Positions 18,554 through 28,816 of a stretch of 64,000 bases of DNA are shown here, in pieces. The notes under the pieces are model-generated. The model did not search any database. It was not told the origin of the DNA and saw nothing but the letters and a program-made list of their open reading frames with translations. The stretch's first letter is position 1, and each line of letters opens with the position of its first letter. The stretch is taken from contig NZ_MAMP01000024.1 in the NCBI RefSeq assembly GCF_001750285.1, forward strand, positions 186,001-250,000, in the 5' to 3' direction. The position numbers and the translations under genes are program-made. This stretch comes from Domibacillus iocasae. GTDB taxonomy: Bacteria > Bacillota > Bacilli > Bacillales > Domibacillaceae.

Positions 18554-20194
18554 ATGAATGTTTTTCGTTTTTTTCGTCTTCATGCCAACAGCTGGTCGAT
18601 AATGAGTATCATTTTCATGTTACTTATTTTATCTCCCACTTTGTCAATCTTTGTTCAGATTTTTGAAAAACCGAATGAAAACTGGACTCATATTCAAGAG
18701 TTCCTCTTAAAAAATTACATCCAAAACACCATAACGATCGTTTTTTTTACAGGTCTTTTTTCAATACTTGTTGGTGTCAGCCTTGCCTGGTTTGTAACCG
18801 CTTATACATTCCCCCTGCGCCGCTTTTTTAAATGGGGGCTTATTTTGCCGCTGGCCATTCCGCCTTATATCGGCGCTTATACATATCATGGCATCGTGAA
18901 CTATACGGGAGTGCTGCAGTCCACGCTCCGAAATGAATTTAATATAACCGCGAATCCGGCTTATTTCGATATAATGAACATTCCTGGTGCGATTTTTATT
19001 TTCACGATTTTTTTGTATCCGTATGTGTACATTATTACGCGCGCTTACTTGGAACAGCAGTCCGCTTCTCTAATCGAAAATGCACGGCTTCTCGGCAGCG
19101 GCCCGCTGGAATTATTTTTTCACGTCATTATGCCCATTTCAAGAACAGCTATCATTGGCGGGGCCAGTCTTGTTATTTTAGAGGTTTTAAACGATTACGG
19201 TGTTGTATCTTATTTTGGTATTCAAGTATTTACGACCGCTATCTTTCAGGCATGGTTTGGCATGAGTGACGTAGCGTCCGCTATTAAGCTCGCAGGTATG
19301 TTAATGGCAATTGTTTTTCTTATTTTATTTTTGGAAAAAGTACTTCGGGGCCGAAAACAATATAGTTATTCGAATGCAAAAGTCCGGCCGCTTGAACCGA
19401 TTTCATTGTCTCGCGAGAAAACAATATTGCTGTTCGTTTATGTCCTGTTTATTTTCACCATCGGATTCCTTATTCCGTTTGTTCAGCTTTTTCAATGGAT
19501 GATGCTGACGTACGAAAAAGTCATTAGTCCGGACTTTTTGCAGCTTATTTTTAATTCCGTGTACGTCTCGCTTATCTCCTCTTTTCTCATTATGATCATC
19601 GCCCTTGTAATCGGTAATTTCACCCGGCTGGCGGACAGCCCTTGGAGCAAAGCTGTCTCCCGTATAACTGTACTTGGCTACTCGATTCCCGGTGCCGTCA
19701 TTGCCATTGGTGTTTTAACTTTTTTTCTCTGGCTTGACCGGCACTTAAACATGGTATACACAGCACTCGGCATTGACGCACCTATTATTTTAAGCTTGAG
19801 TCTTGTAATGCTTATTTTTGCTTACGTAAGCCGGTTTCTTGCGATCGGATTTAATCCAGTTGATGCCGGATTTGATAAAATAGGCCGCAGCTTTACAGAA
19901 GCTTCCCGTCTGCTCGGCACTTCCCTTATGCGAACTTTTTTTAAAGTAGACTTGCCGATGATTCGCGGCGCTGTATTTGGCGGATTTACGTTGGTTTTTA
20001 TTGAGGTGATGAAAGAGCTGCCGCTTACTCTTTTGCTACAGCCGTTCAATTTTTATACATTATCAACAAAGGCTTTTCAATACGCAAATGATGAAGCTGT
20101 TCATGAAGCAGCGCTCGCTTCCATGCTTATTATTTTGATCAGCGGCTTGTCCATCTTTGTGTTTCATGCTGTTTTGGAAAAGGAGAAAAAATAA
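18554..20194 (+). CDS. Fe(III) ABC transporter permease (FbpB-like, fused two-domain)
   Basis: Membrane component with about twelve segments and two BPD-transp-1 halves. Each half carries an EAA-type loop for the ATPase: ENARLLGSGPLELFFHVIMP near residue 185 and EASRLLGTSLMRTFFKVDLP near residue 460. The ATG at 18554 has GAGGT six bases upstream; an in-frame ATG at 18506 has no ribosome site. Length is 546 residues, typical of FbpB/SfuB. It lies between the binding protein and the ATPase, and its stop is directly followed by the ATPase start. Confidence 0.9.
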   Translation: MNVFRFFRLHANSWSIMSIIFMLLILSPTLSIFVQIFEKPNENWTHIQEFLLKNYIQNTITIVFFTGLFSILVGVSLAWFVTAYTFPLRRFFKWGLILPLAIPPYIGAYTYHGIVNYTGVLQSTLRNEFNITANPAYFDIMNIPGAIFIFTIFLYPYVYIITRAYLEQQSASLIENARLLGSGPLELFFHVIMPISRTAIIGGASLVILEVLNDYGVVSYFGIQVFTTAIFQAWFGMSDVASAIKLAGMLMAIVFLILFLEKVLRGRKQYSYSNAKVRPLEPISLSREKTILLFVYVLFIFTIGFLIPFVQLFQWMMLTYEKVISPDFLQLIFNSVYVSLISSFLIMIIALVIGNFTRLADSPWSKAVSRITVLGYSIPGAVIAIGVLTFFLWLDRHLNMVYTALGIDAPIILSLSLVMLIFAYVSRFLAIGFNPVDAGFDKIGRSFTEASRLLGTSLMRTFFKVDLPMIRGAVFGGFTLVFIEVMKELPLTLLLQPFNFYTLSTKAFQYANDEAVHEAALASMLIILISGLSIFVFHAVLEKEKK

Positions 20195-20875
20195 ATGGTT
20201 ATGCAGCTTCAGAACGTAACGTTTTCCTATCGGAATGCAAAAGAAAAAACCATTCAACATATGTCAATGGAAATGGAAAAAGGGGAAATTTTGACTATCC
20301 TCGGTCAAAGCGGCAGCGGAAAAAGCACCGTTCTTCGTCTGATTGCCGGTCTTGAAGTACCTGAAGAGGGGATGATGACAATCAATGGCAGCACCATGTT
20401 TGACCAGGAAACGTTTGTCCAGCCGGAAAAACGCGGTGTCGGCATGGTGTTTCAAGATTATGCGCTGTTCCCCCATATGACCGTAGCCGGCAACATTAAA
20501 TTTGGTTTAAAAAAAATGAAACGGACGGAGCGTAATGATCGTCTCGCGTCAGTCATCGAACTTGTCGGGCTTAAAGGCTTTGAGAAGCGCTATCCACACG
20601 AGCTCAGCGGCGGACAGCAGCAGCGTGTCGCATTGGCTCGGGCAATGGCACCCAATCCATCGATTATTTTATTTGACGAACCTTTCAGCAATTTAGATGC
20701 TGATCTGCAAATTAAAATTCGTGATGAGCTGCGCACGATTTTAAAAAAAGCAGGCATCACAGCTATTTTTGTTACACACGATCAAGCTGATGCACGCGCC
20801 ATCGCCGATCGGGTTATTTTAATGGAAAAAGGACATATTGTGAAAATAGGAACGCCGGACCTTATTTTGTGTTAA
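20195..20875 (+). CDS. Fe(III) ABC transporter ATPase, short form
   Basis: Nucleotide-binding subunit with Walker A GQSGSGKST near residue 38, Q-loop FQDYALFPH, signature LSGGQQQRVALARA near residue 137, Walker B IILFDEPFSNLD near residue 157 and H-loop VTHDQADA near residue 190. It ends at GTPDLILC after 226 residues, while FbpC/PotA-type ATPases usually run to about 340-360 with a TOBE regulatory domain. The core ATPase is complete, so it may work. The 3' end is part of a terminator shared with panE, which suggests a past deletion or rearrangement. Confidence 0.9.
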   Translation: MVMQLQNVTFSYRNAKEKTIQHMSMEMEKGEILTILGQSGSGKSTVLRLIAGLEVPEEGMMTINGSTMFDQETFVQPEKRGVGMVFQDYALFPHMTVAGNIKFGLKKMKRTERNDRLASVIELVGLKGFEKRYPHELSGGQQQRVALARAMAPNPSIILFDEPFSNLDADLQIKIRDELRTILKKAGITAIFVTHDQADARAIADRVILMEKGHIVKIGTPDLILC

Positions 20876-20888
20876 AGTCCGGCGTTTT
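20851..20888. terminator. Shared terminator with both stop codons in its loop
   Basis: GCCGGAC (20854-20860) pairs with GTCCGGC (20877-20883), with A-rich and T-rich flanks on both sides, so it can work both ways. The stop codons of the ATPase gene (20873-20875) and of panE (20862-20864) both lie in the loop, and the stem arms are coding sequence. Confidence 0.85.
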
Positions 20889-21737
20889 TCCTTTAACAAG
20901 ATTGTATAAAATTGAAAAAGCTGGGACTTGTATATTGTTCCGTGCAGCTTCATTTAACAGGACACCTACAATGGCGTTCAGTTCAGTCATTCGTCCCGCT
21001 TTCATATCGCTTAACATCGAAGATTCATTGAGTGCTGTCTTGCGGCAAACAGCAAAAACCGACTGTGTAACAGCTTCTTTTGTTTGATATGGAAAAACAG
21101 CCGCAAACTCCGCGCAAAGTGTTTCTACTGCCGCACAATACTCACTGTTTTCCACCAGCTCTCCATTTCTCACATTCAAAAGTGCTGTCAGCGGATTGAT
21201 GACGGCGTTCGCCGCCATTTTACCGACCAGCATTTCATACACATCAGGCTCCCATTGAAAAGAAAAACCAGGTGTCTCCAATACGTGGCTAATCCTTTCA
21301 TTTTCTCCTTTTACACAAGCCATTTTCGTTGTGCCACGCCCATTCACCTGAACGGTCCGCCCGTCTATTTTGGCAATTCCGTGTGTGACCGATGCGGCAT
21401 AAATATTTGGATGAAGTAGATGCTGAATCTTCTCAAGATGGCTTAATCCATTTTGAATAAATAACAGAGATCCTGCGTCCGGGAGCTCTTTCAGCACTTC
21501 GTTTAAATGATATTGCTTCACAGCCACAACAACTAAGTCCGTTTCGGCCGGCGTATATTCAGCTGTTTTGATAAGATAAACCGATTCCTGGTTATTTTCA
21601 ATGACGCGGATTCCGTCCATTTCAAGCCGTTCCCTCTGCTCACATGTTCTTGTTTGAACGGTTACATGATGATGCCTGCTCCATTGCGATGCAAAAAACA
21701 ATCCAATTGCTCCGCCGCCGATAATGTGAATATTCAT
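20862..21737 (-). CDS. panE: 2-dehydropantoate 2-reductase (PanE family)
   Basis: NADPH-dependent ketopantoate reductase of the pantothenate and CoA pathway. The N-terminal Rossmann fold opens with IHIIGGGAIGLFFA, and the C-terminal helical domain has VGKMAANAVINPLTALL near residue 173, with the family catalytic Lys and Asn, and SSMLSDMKAGRMTELNAIVG near residue 242. Length is 291 residues. The position next to ylbP remnants and near bshC matches B. subtilis panE (ylbQ). It overlaps the ABC ATPase gene tail to tail by 14 bases. Confidence 0.93.
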   Translation of the reverse strand: MNIHIIGGGAIGLFFASQWSRHHHVTVQTRTCEQRERLEMDGIRVIENNQESVYLIKTAEYTPAETDLVVVAVKQYHLNEVLKELPDAGSLLFIQNGLSHLEKIQHLLHPNIYAASVTHGIAKIDGRTVQVNGRGTTKMACVKGENERISHVLETPGFSFQWEPDVYEMLVGKMAANAVINPLTALLNVRNGELVENSEYCAAVETLCAEFAAVFPYQTKEAVTQSVFAVCRKTALNESSMLSDMKAGRMTELNAIVGVLLNEAARNNIQVPAFSILYNLVKGKTPDFNTK

Positions 21738-21849
21738 TTCCGATCCTCCTTTTTTGTGAGCGATAACATCGGTCGTTACTTTTTTTATTTATTTTATTAT
21801 ATAACAAAAGAGACGGATCAAGAGAGAGTTTGCAAAGAAGATCGATACA

Positions 21850-22303
21850 ATGGGCTTCACTGTTGAAAACTTAAAAATGAACTTTAAAACGATGGAGGAA
21901 TTCAAATCATTTAAAGGATTATGGGCTTGAAGAGCTTTCTATGGTTGAGGAATTACAGATTTCAATGGTTGAAGACAACACGACATCTCCCTTTTATGGA
22001 ATTTACTATAGAAACCGCCTGGCCGCCCGTATGTGCCTTTACGTTCGGAATGAATGACAAATTAGCTCTTGTGCCCGGCTGCAAAAATTATGTAGAAATT
22101 TGGAAGCTTGAAGTACTGCCATCTTTCCAGAAAAAAGGCTTGGCCTGCTCCTTGTCGAGTTTGCCAAATCATTTCAATTGCCCATTATGACGAAACCTCG
22201 TGTAAAATCACAGCCGTTCTGTAAGAAGATGAATTTTAAGCCCGTATCGGAAAACGGCACGCGTTTCTCTGGCATCCCGATATGGAATATTTCCGGTAAA
22301 TAA
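21850..22303 (+). pseudogene. ylbP: Decayed GNAT acetyltransferase gene (ylbP-like)
   Basis: Reading across frames gives one YlbP-like acetyltransferase. The pieces are VENLKMNFKTMEEFKSF from the ATG, then KDYGLEELSMVEELQIS to SSPFYGIYYRNRLAARMCLY, then NYVEIWKLEVLPSFQKKG, then LGLLLVEFAKSFQLPIMTK to GIPIWNISGK. At least three frame changes are needed, near 21917, near 22050 and in the A-run near 22130. No single frame covers more than about a third of the gene. Position next to panE matches ylbP in B. subtilis. Several independent lesions favour true decay over a read error. Confidence 0.85.
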
Positions 22304-22335
22304 GCTGATCCCTGAGGGGAAATCAGCTTTTTTTA
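22302..22335. terminator. Bidirectional terminator between ylbP remnant and enoyl-CoA hydratase gene
   Basis: AGCTGATCCCT pairs with AGGGGAAATCAGCT; T-runs are present on both strands. Confidence 0.75.
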
Positions 22336-23094
22336 TTTGTTTTTCGATAAAAAAGCAGCGACCGCTTGATGGTGCGCTTCTTTTCCCCAGAGCACTGAAC
22401 ATGCACGAATTTCTTTTTCCATCCGGCTTTTCAAATCGCCCGCCTGCCATTTTCTAATCATCATTTGTTTATATGCACGAAGAACATGGCTATCTATTGA
22501 TTGCTCATTCGTGAAAAACGCCCGTGCTTCTTCCATTCCTACTCTATCGTGAAGCCGGTCGATAAAGCCAAAATCATCTAGTTGCTCTGCCCGAAAAACA
22601 GCTGCCTCAGACAGCATTTTAAATGCGAGCCTGGCCTCGATTCGTTCAAATAACAGTGTGCCTCCGCCCCAGCCGGTTGTAATGGCAAGACCGCCTTGAA
22701 TAAAGCCTATTTTAGCACCGGTCCGGGCAATACGATAGTCACAAGCCGCTGCCAGTTCGCAGCCGCCGCCAACTGCTGTTCCGTTGATAAGCGCAACAGT
22801 CGGTTTTGGAAAGACTGCCAGCTCATATAAAAACTCACCCATTTTAGACAACATCGTATACGCTTCCTGCTCCGTTTGCAAAGACTGAAAAGTGGATAAA
22901 TCACCTCCTGAACAAAAGGCTTTATCCCCTTTCCCTGTAATGGCCAAAATCCGCACGTCCTCGTTTAAAGCCCGATCTAATGCCTCCCGCAGCCCATTCA
23001 TCACGTTATAATTAATCGCATTTCTTCGTTCTTCCCGCGTGATCGTAAACAGCAAAATGCCACTTTCCTTGTCCAGTTCGACCATATAATCCAT
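22333..23094 (-). CDS. Enoyl-CoA hydratase/isomerase family protein
   Basis: Crotonase-fold enzyme acting on acyl-CoA. The oxyanion-hole blocks are visible as DKAFCSGGDLSTF near residue 57 and INGTAVGGGCELAAACDYR near residue 103. IGFIQGGLAITTGWGGGTLL near residue 132 carries the segment where hydratases place their second Glu; here G and W are seen, so the exact reaction (hydration, isomerisation or other) is open. Length is 253 residues. A strong GGAGGGAGGGG ribosome site precedes the ATG. It stands alone between the decayed ylbP and rpmF, where B. subtilis has ylbO (gerR). Confidence 0.85.
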   Translation of the reverse strand: MDYMVELDKESGILLFTITREERRNAINYNVMNGLREALDRALNEDVRILAITGKGDKAFCSGGDLSTFQSLQTEQEAYTMLSKMGEFLYELAVFPKPTVALINGTAVGGGCELAAACDYRIARTGAKIGFIQGGLAITTGWGGGTLLFERIEARLAFKMLSEAAVFRAEQLDDFGFIDRLHDRVGMEEARAFFTNEQSIDSHVLRAYKQMMIRKWQAGDLKSRMEKEIRACSVLWGKEAHHQAVAAFLSKNK

Positions 23095-23146
23095 TTTATC
23101 CCCTCCCTCCTTATTGTAGCGCTTTCAATTCTGGAAAAACAAGTAC

Positions 23147-23186
23147 AAAAAAAGCGAAGAGCCATGGTCTCTCCGCTTTTTTTGAA
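23147..23186. terminator. Bidirectional terminator after rpmF
   Basis: AAAGCGGAGAG and CTCTTCGCTTT pair around a short loop, with runs of seven T on either strand. Confidence 0.85.
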
Positions 23187-23200
23187 AGATTTAAAAAGTC

Positions 23201-23374
23201 TTATTTGCTAACGACTTCTTTGCCTTTATATGTTCCGCACTCTTTGCAAACGCGGTGCGCAAGTTTCATTTCACCGCAGCTAGGGCAAGCGACCATACCT
23301 GGCACTTGAAGTTTAAAGTGCGTACGGCGTTTGTTTTTGCGTGTAGTAGAAGTTCTTCTAAAAGGTACTGCCAT
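23201..23374 (-). CDS. rpmF: 50S ribosomal protein L32
   Basis: 57-residue ribosomal protein of the large subunit. It reads [19 protein letters not shown], then a zinc ribbon with CPSCGEMK and CKECGTYK, so this is the zinc-binding (C+) form of L32. An AAGGAGGTGT ribosome site lies just before the ATG. It follows the DUF177/YceD gene, the standard yceD-rpmF pair, and ends in a strong terminator. Confidence 0.98.
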   Translation of the reverse strand: MAVPFRRTSTTRKNKRRTHFKLQVPGMVACPSCGEMKLAHRVCKECGTYKGKEVVSK

Positions 23375-23436
23375 GTGATATACACCTCCTTAACGGAATA
23401 AAAACTATATGAAGCCAGAATAGCTGTACTTCTCAA

Positions 23437-23967
23437 TTACTTATCGTCGGACGGAAAGAAGTTTTGAAGTCCTGCCAATCGTGGATCGACAGCCGGCTTC
23501 TCTTTTTCAGGAAGCTTGTCTTCTTCTTCAAAAAACGCCCAATCTTTTCCCGAATGCACAACATGCTGATCCGCTTCTTCACTAAAAATTTGCATTGGTA
23601 CTTCTAAGATGATAGCTTCTTCTAAAATCGGGCGGAAATCAATGACGTTTCCTTCCGGAAGATGAACATCTTCTGTTTCGTACGACTCGTCTTCTTCCGG
23701 TTTTAATAAAAACCGTTCAGTGAGCGGAATGTCAAACGAATACGGTACATCTACAAGCGTTCGTGAACAAGGGACAACCATTTCACCCGTTGCTTTTACA
23801 TGAAAAACAATTTGATCATGACGAATATCTGCGCGTCCCGTTACATGGACAGGCGAGATACGGCGTATGTCATTATCGAGTGCTGTTAATTCAGTTACGT
23901 CAACTGTTTCGTCGATTTCAAGACCGCGGTCGCGGTATTTTTGCAGTTGAATTATTGACCATTTCAT
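23437..23967 (-). CDS. YceD/DUF177 family protein (YlbN)
   Basis: Conserved protein encoded next to rpmF in most bacteria and linked in other organisms to 23S rRNA accumulation. The 176-residue protein begins MKWSIIQLQKYRDRGLEI and has the family block VPCSRTLVDVPYSFDIPLTE near residue 85, and ends with DPRLAGLQNFF. The conserved Cys-bearing core is present. It is the first gene of the rpmF operon and is transcribed away from tmcAL. Its molecular role is not established. Confidence 0.9.
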   Translation of the reverse strand: MKWSIIQLQKYRDRGLEIDETVDVTELTALDNDIRRISPVHVTGRADIRHDQIVFHVKATGEMVVPCSRTLVDVPYSFDIPLTERFLLKPEEDESYETEDVHLPEGNVIDFRPILEEAIILEVPMQIFSEEADQHVVHSGKDWAFFEEEDKLPEKEKPAVDPRLAGLQNFFPSDDK

Positions 23968-24113
23968 TTAATCACCTCAAGGCAACAAAAGTAATTATAG
24001 CCCTCTCCTCGATGAATGTCAATATATTTTCTTTACAGTGAAATGCCCGTTTGACTTTTTATTCACCATCTTTGAAAATAAAAGTACATTCTCTTGACGA
24101 AAGGACGTTTCCA

Positions 24114-25301
24114 ATGAACGCAGCTGGTATTATTGTTGAATATAATCCATTTCATAACGGGCATCTCTACCATATAAATGAAACGAAGCGTTTGTCAAAT
24201 GCAGACGTGATCATCGCTGTTATGAGCGGCTCCTTCCTGCAGCGCGGGGAACCTGCTGTAATTGATAAATGGACCCGGACGAAAATGGCGCTGCAGCATG
24301 GCGTTGATGTCGTCGTAGAACTTCCTTATGCATTTTCAACTCAAAAAGCAGCAACATTTTCAGCGGGTGCAATTGACATTCTGCATCACCTAAAGTGCCA
24401 GTCTTTTTGCTTTGGCAGCGAAAACGGACAGATTGAACCGTTCCTCCGAAGCGTAGAGCGGCTGGCCGAAAAAAATGAACAGCTCACTGCACTTGTCCGC
24501 CTATTTATGAAGGAAGGGATGAGCTACCCGTCTGCCCAAACGAAAGCAAGAGACGCTATCTTTCAAAAAGACCCGCTGCCGCTTGATTTGTCAAAGCCAA
24601 ATAACATTTTAGGTTTTCATTACGTGCAGGCAAATGATACACTTGGCTCCCCGTTAATGCCGCTCACTGTGCAAAGAAAAGGAGCGGGTTTTCACGATGT
24701 AAAAGCGTCCGGGTCGATTGCAAGTGCAACGGCCATTCGGAAGCGTCTTTTTCTGACAAATGAAGCAATTGATGACGTAATGCCATCATCAGCTGCTGCT
24801 TATTTAAAAAATCGGACCCTTCATTCATGGGAGTCGTATTGGCCGCTTCTTCGTTATCATCTTTTGTCCATCCATCCTGAACAGCTGGCTTCTATTTATG
24901 AAGTAGAGGAAGGAATCGGGCCAAGGCTCATTCAAGCAGCATTAAAAAGTGATTCTTTCGCCGCATTTATGGAGCGGGTAAAAACGAAGCGCTATACATG
25001 GACACGACTGCAGCGAATGATGGTACATATTTTAACAAATACTGACAAAGAAACGATGCAACAGGCCGAACGCGTTTCATTTATTCGATTACTTGGTATG
25101 ACAGAAAACGGCCGGGCTTATATTCGATCGATAAAAAAGGACATACCCGTGCCGCTCCTTTCACGAACAGCTTCCGGCAGCAATCTTCTTGCACTGGATA
25201 TAAAGGCAGCGCGCATTTTCGCTTCTGCTCCCAATTTTCCGAAGGACTATGCCGATTCTCTTTTTGAACAAGAATATTCAGCACCACCTCTTTTACTTTG
25301 A
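24114..25301 (+). CDS. tmcAL: tRNA(Met) cytidine acetate ligase TmcAL (YlbM)
   Basis: ATP-dependent enzyme that makes N4-acetylcytidine at the wobble base of elongator tRNA-Met from acetate. The nucleotidyltransferase motif EYNPFHNGHLYH (HxGH type) stands near residue 10 and AVMSGSFLQRGEPA near residue 38. The ATG at 24114 has AAAGGA nine bases upstream and gives MNAAGIIVEYN, the usual N-terminus; the ATG at 24051 is not supported. Length is 395 residues. It overlaps ylbL tail to tail by nine bases. Confidence 0.95.
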   Translation: MNAAGIIVEYNPFHNGHLYHINETKRLSNADVIIAVMSGSFLQRGEPAVIDKWTRTKMALQHGVDVVVELPYAFSTQKAATFSAGAIDILHHLKCQSFCFGSENGQIEPFLRSVERLAEKNEQLTALVRLFMKEGMSYPSAQTKARDAIFQKDPLPLDLSKPNNILGFHYVQANDTLGSPLMPLTVQRKGAGFHDVKASGSIASATAIRKRLFLTNEAIDDVMPSSAAAYLKNRTLHSWESYWPLLRYHLLSIHPEQLASIYEVEEGIGPRLIQAALKSDSFAAFMERVKTKRYTWTRLQRMMVHILTNTDKETMQQAERVSFIRLLGMTENGRAYIRSIKKDIPVPLLSRTASGSNLLALDIKAARIFASAPNFPKDYADSLFEQEYSAPPLLL

Positions 25302-26330
25302 CGCGGTCGTGTTATATAAATAATCTACCGCATCTGAAAAGGTTTGAACAGGCACAATAATCATTTCTGTTCCAATGTCTTCTGCCGCTTTTTTCGCTTC
25401 TTCGTAATTGCTCTTTACATCCGAACGGTCTGCCGGCAGCTCACCGTCCGGTGCAAAAAAGAACTGTGCCCCTGCCCGGTCGGCTCCGACGACTTTTTGC
25501 GCGATGCCGCCGATCCGGCCCACTGTTCCATCTGAAGCGATAGTGCCAGTCCCGGCCACCTTTAAGCCTGCCGCAATATCTTCTTCTACCAGCTGATCAT
25601 AAATTTCAAGACTGAACATAAGGCCGGCAGAAGGTCCGCCAATTTCATCCGCTTTAAGTTTTACTTTAGGATTGCTTTTTAGCGTCCTGTCATCCGCCAA
25701 GCTGATGCCGAGACCGGACTTTCCGTCTAGTTCCGCAAAAGATCTGAGCTTAATCGTTTTTTCATGCTTTTTTTCATTGCGTGCAAATACAATGCTTACC
25801 GTTTCGCCTGGCTTTTTTGACTGGACATAGTCCGTCATTTCTTTTGATGATTCTATATCCCGGCCATCAATGGATGTAATTCGATCACCAGCTTCTAATA
25901 TGTCTTCAGCGGGCATACCGGGGAATACACCGAGTACGTAGATGCCATTGTATTCCCAGTCATACGGCTTCCCTGCTTCATCAAATGCAACAGTGACCGC
26001 ATTTTGCTGCGATGTATCCATTAAATGAAACTGCCTGACGTTGTATTCATCGTCTGATTCGTGCGGGTAACGAACGTCTTCTTTCGGCAATATTTCCTCA
26101 TAATCACGTATAGACGCCCATGCGTATGAATAGAAGTTAGCCGGACCCATTCGAATCGTCGTCAGCATCAATGTGCTTGTGTCATTCTCATCTCCCCCAT
26201 CCACATGGACAATCGGATCAAGCTCATGTGCCCCTCCCGGTTTTGTCACGTAATACGGAAGCGGAATGAAGGCGGCTGCAATGATCATAAGCAGGACAGC
26301 GTATAGGAGCACAGTTTGTTTATTCTTCAC
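25293..26330 (-). CDS. ylbL: PDZ and Lon-type S16 membrane protease (YlbL)
   Basis: Membrane-anchored serine protease facing outward, of the SepM/YlbL type. In order: one membrane segment near residues 6-25, a PDZ domain near 110-190 (VLGVFPGMPAEDIL), and an S16 Lon protease domain with the catalytic Ser in GGPSAGLMFSLE near residue 235 and Lys in RIGGIAQKVVGADRAG near residue 280. GTG at 26330 is chosen since AGGAAG lies seven bases upstream. Length is 345 residues. In B. subtilis YlbL is tied to control of division inhibition after DNA damage; whether that holds here is inference. Confidence 0.93.
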   Translation of the reverse strand: MKNKQTVLLYAVLLMIIAAAFIPLPYYVTKPGGAHELDPIVHVDGGDENDTSTLMLTTIRMGPANFYSYAWASIRDYEEILPKEDVRYPHESDDEYNVRQFHLMDTSQQNAVTVAFDEAGKPYDWEYNGIYVLGVFPGMPAEDILEAGDRITSIDGRDIESSKEMTDYVQSKKPGETVSIVFARNEKKHEKTIKLRSFAELDGKSGLGISLADDRTLKSNPKVKLKADEIGGPSAGLMFSLEIYDQLVEEDIAAGLKVAGTGTIASDGTVGRIGGIAQKVVGADRAGAQFFFAPDGELPADRSDVKSNYEEAKKAAEDIGTEMIIVPVQTFSDAVDYLYNTTASK

Positions 26331-26507
26331 ATTTATTCTTCCTTCCATGCAGAAATCATCTTTCGACCGGCAATTGTACATTCCGACGTCGGGGTGATCT
26401 GTTTCTTTAGTCTATTCTCTCAAGCAGAACATATCCTTTTGTACAGGCTCATTTATTGTACAAAATTTTAGGCAAGTACGCTTTATATTACACCTGGGAG
26501 GCCTTTT

Positions 26508-27608
26508 ATGTGGAAAACCTATGCTGCTGCCTTCACGGTCACACTTTTTGCCGCCGCCCTTCTTTTTTCACCTGAAACCGGCCTGCGGGCAGCTATATAT
26601 GGGATGGATATTTGGTGGAAAACCGTTTTTCCATCCCTTCTTCCTTTTTTTATTTTAACAGAGTTAATGGCCGGTCTTGGGGTCATTGCCTTTTTTGGTT
26701 CTTTGTTAAGTCGATTTATGCAGTTTTTCTTCCGAATTCCCGGTCCTGCCGGTGTTACGTGGATGCTGTCACTTGCTTCCGGGTTTCCATCAGGAGCAAG
26801 GATGGCCGCACGTCTTCGCGCTGAGCATTCGATTACACGAATTGAAGCAGAACGACTTGTTGCAATGGCACATTCCTCTAATCCTTTATTTATTTTAAGT
26901 GCTGTAGCCAGCGGCTTTTTGAAAAACCCAGAAGCAGGGTTTCTGCTTGCAGCGGCTCATTATGGCGGGGCATTTCTCGTTGGGCTCACCATGCGCTTTT
27001 ATGGAGGAAGTAAAAAAGGAAAAGCGAAAACGGTGGCTTCGGGACCGTTGACAGCTTTCAAAGAGGCACGAAAAAAGGATGGACGAGTGTTTGGCACGAT
27101 GTTTGCTGACGCTGTCTTGTCTTCTGTACAAACACTTATGCTAATCGGTGGTTTTATTCTCTTTTTTTCCGTATTAACAGCTTTGTTAAATGAATATGGT
27201 GCAGCGGCTTTTTTCTTTTCTCTTGCTGCTTCACAAGAAACAAGCATGCCGATCGTTCGAGCTTTATTTGCCGGTTTTTTTGAATTGACATCCGGCGTTC
27301 AGCTGTCGTCGTCAACTTCCATTTCTTCTAACGTAAGCCTCCTTTTAATTAGTGCCATTCTTGGTTTTAGCGGCTTAAGTGTCCATGCACAGGTAGCGGC
27401 CATAATTAGCAGCACAGATATTCGTTATGGGCCATTTTTGGTCGCTCGTGTCTTTCACAGCTTTTATGCCGTTATCCTTACGTTATGGCTTCTGTCCTAT
27501 CCTTTTTCTTTTCCGGCTGTCAGCCTTTCTTTCATACCGGAGCGTGGAATGTTCATCACTGTTTTATTTCTTGGTGCTGCTTCCCTTTTGCTTGCTTTTC
27601 GATATTCA

Positions 27609-27632
<24 letters not shown>
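26508..27632 (+). CDS. ylbJ: Sporulation membrane protein YlbJ (SpoVV-type)
   Basis: Polytopic protein of the nucleoside-recognition (Gate) family. In B. subtilis this protein (SpoVV) moves dipicolinic acid out of the mother cell during spore maturation. The 374-residue sequence has about ten hydrophobic segments, and the family blocks FPSLLPFFILTELM near residue 43, SLASGFPSGARMAARL near residue 85 and MAHSSNPLFILSAVASGFL near residue 118. A GGGAGG ribosome site precedes the ATG. It points away from ylbL. No B. subtilis ylbK (patatin) lies in between. Confidence 0.92.
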
Positions 27633-28715
<1,083 letters not shown>

Positions 28716-28787
28716 GTTTTTCAACCTGCCATTCGTTTTTCTTCGTTTATGGTATCACAAACGTGTAAATGAAATCTATAGCACAAA

Positions 28788-28813
28788 AAAGAAACCCCGT
28801 TCCTAAGACGAGG
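28788..28813 (-). terminator. Probable terminator
   Basis: Minus-strand CCTCGT and ACGGGG pair with one G-T, then a TTTCTTTTTT tail, just after the gene at 28817-30220. Confidence 0.6.
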
Positions 28814-28816
28814 TAC

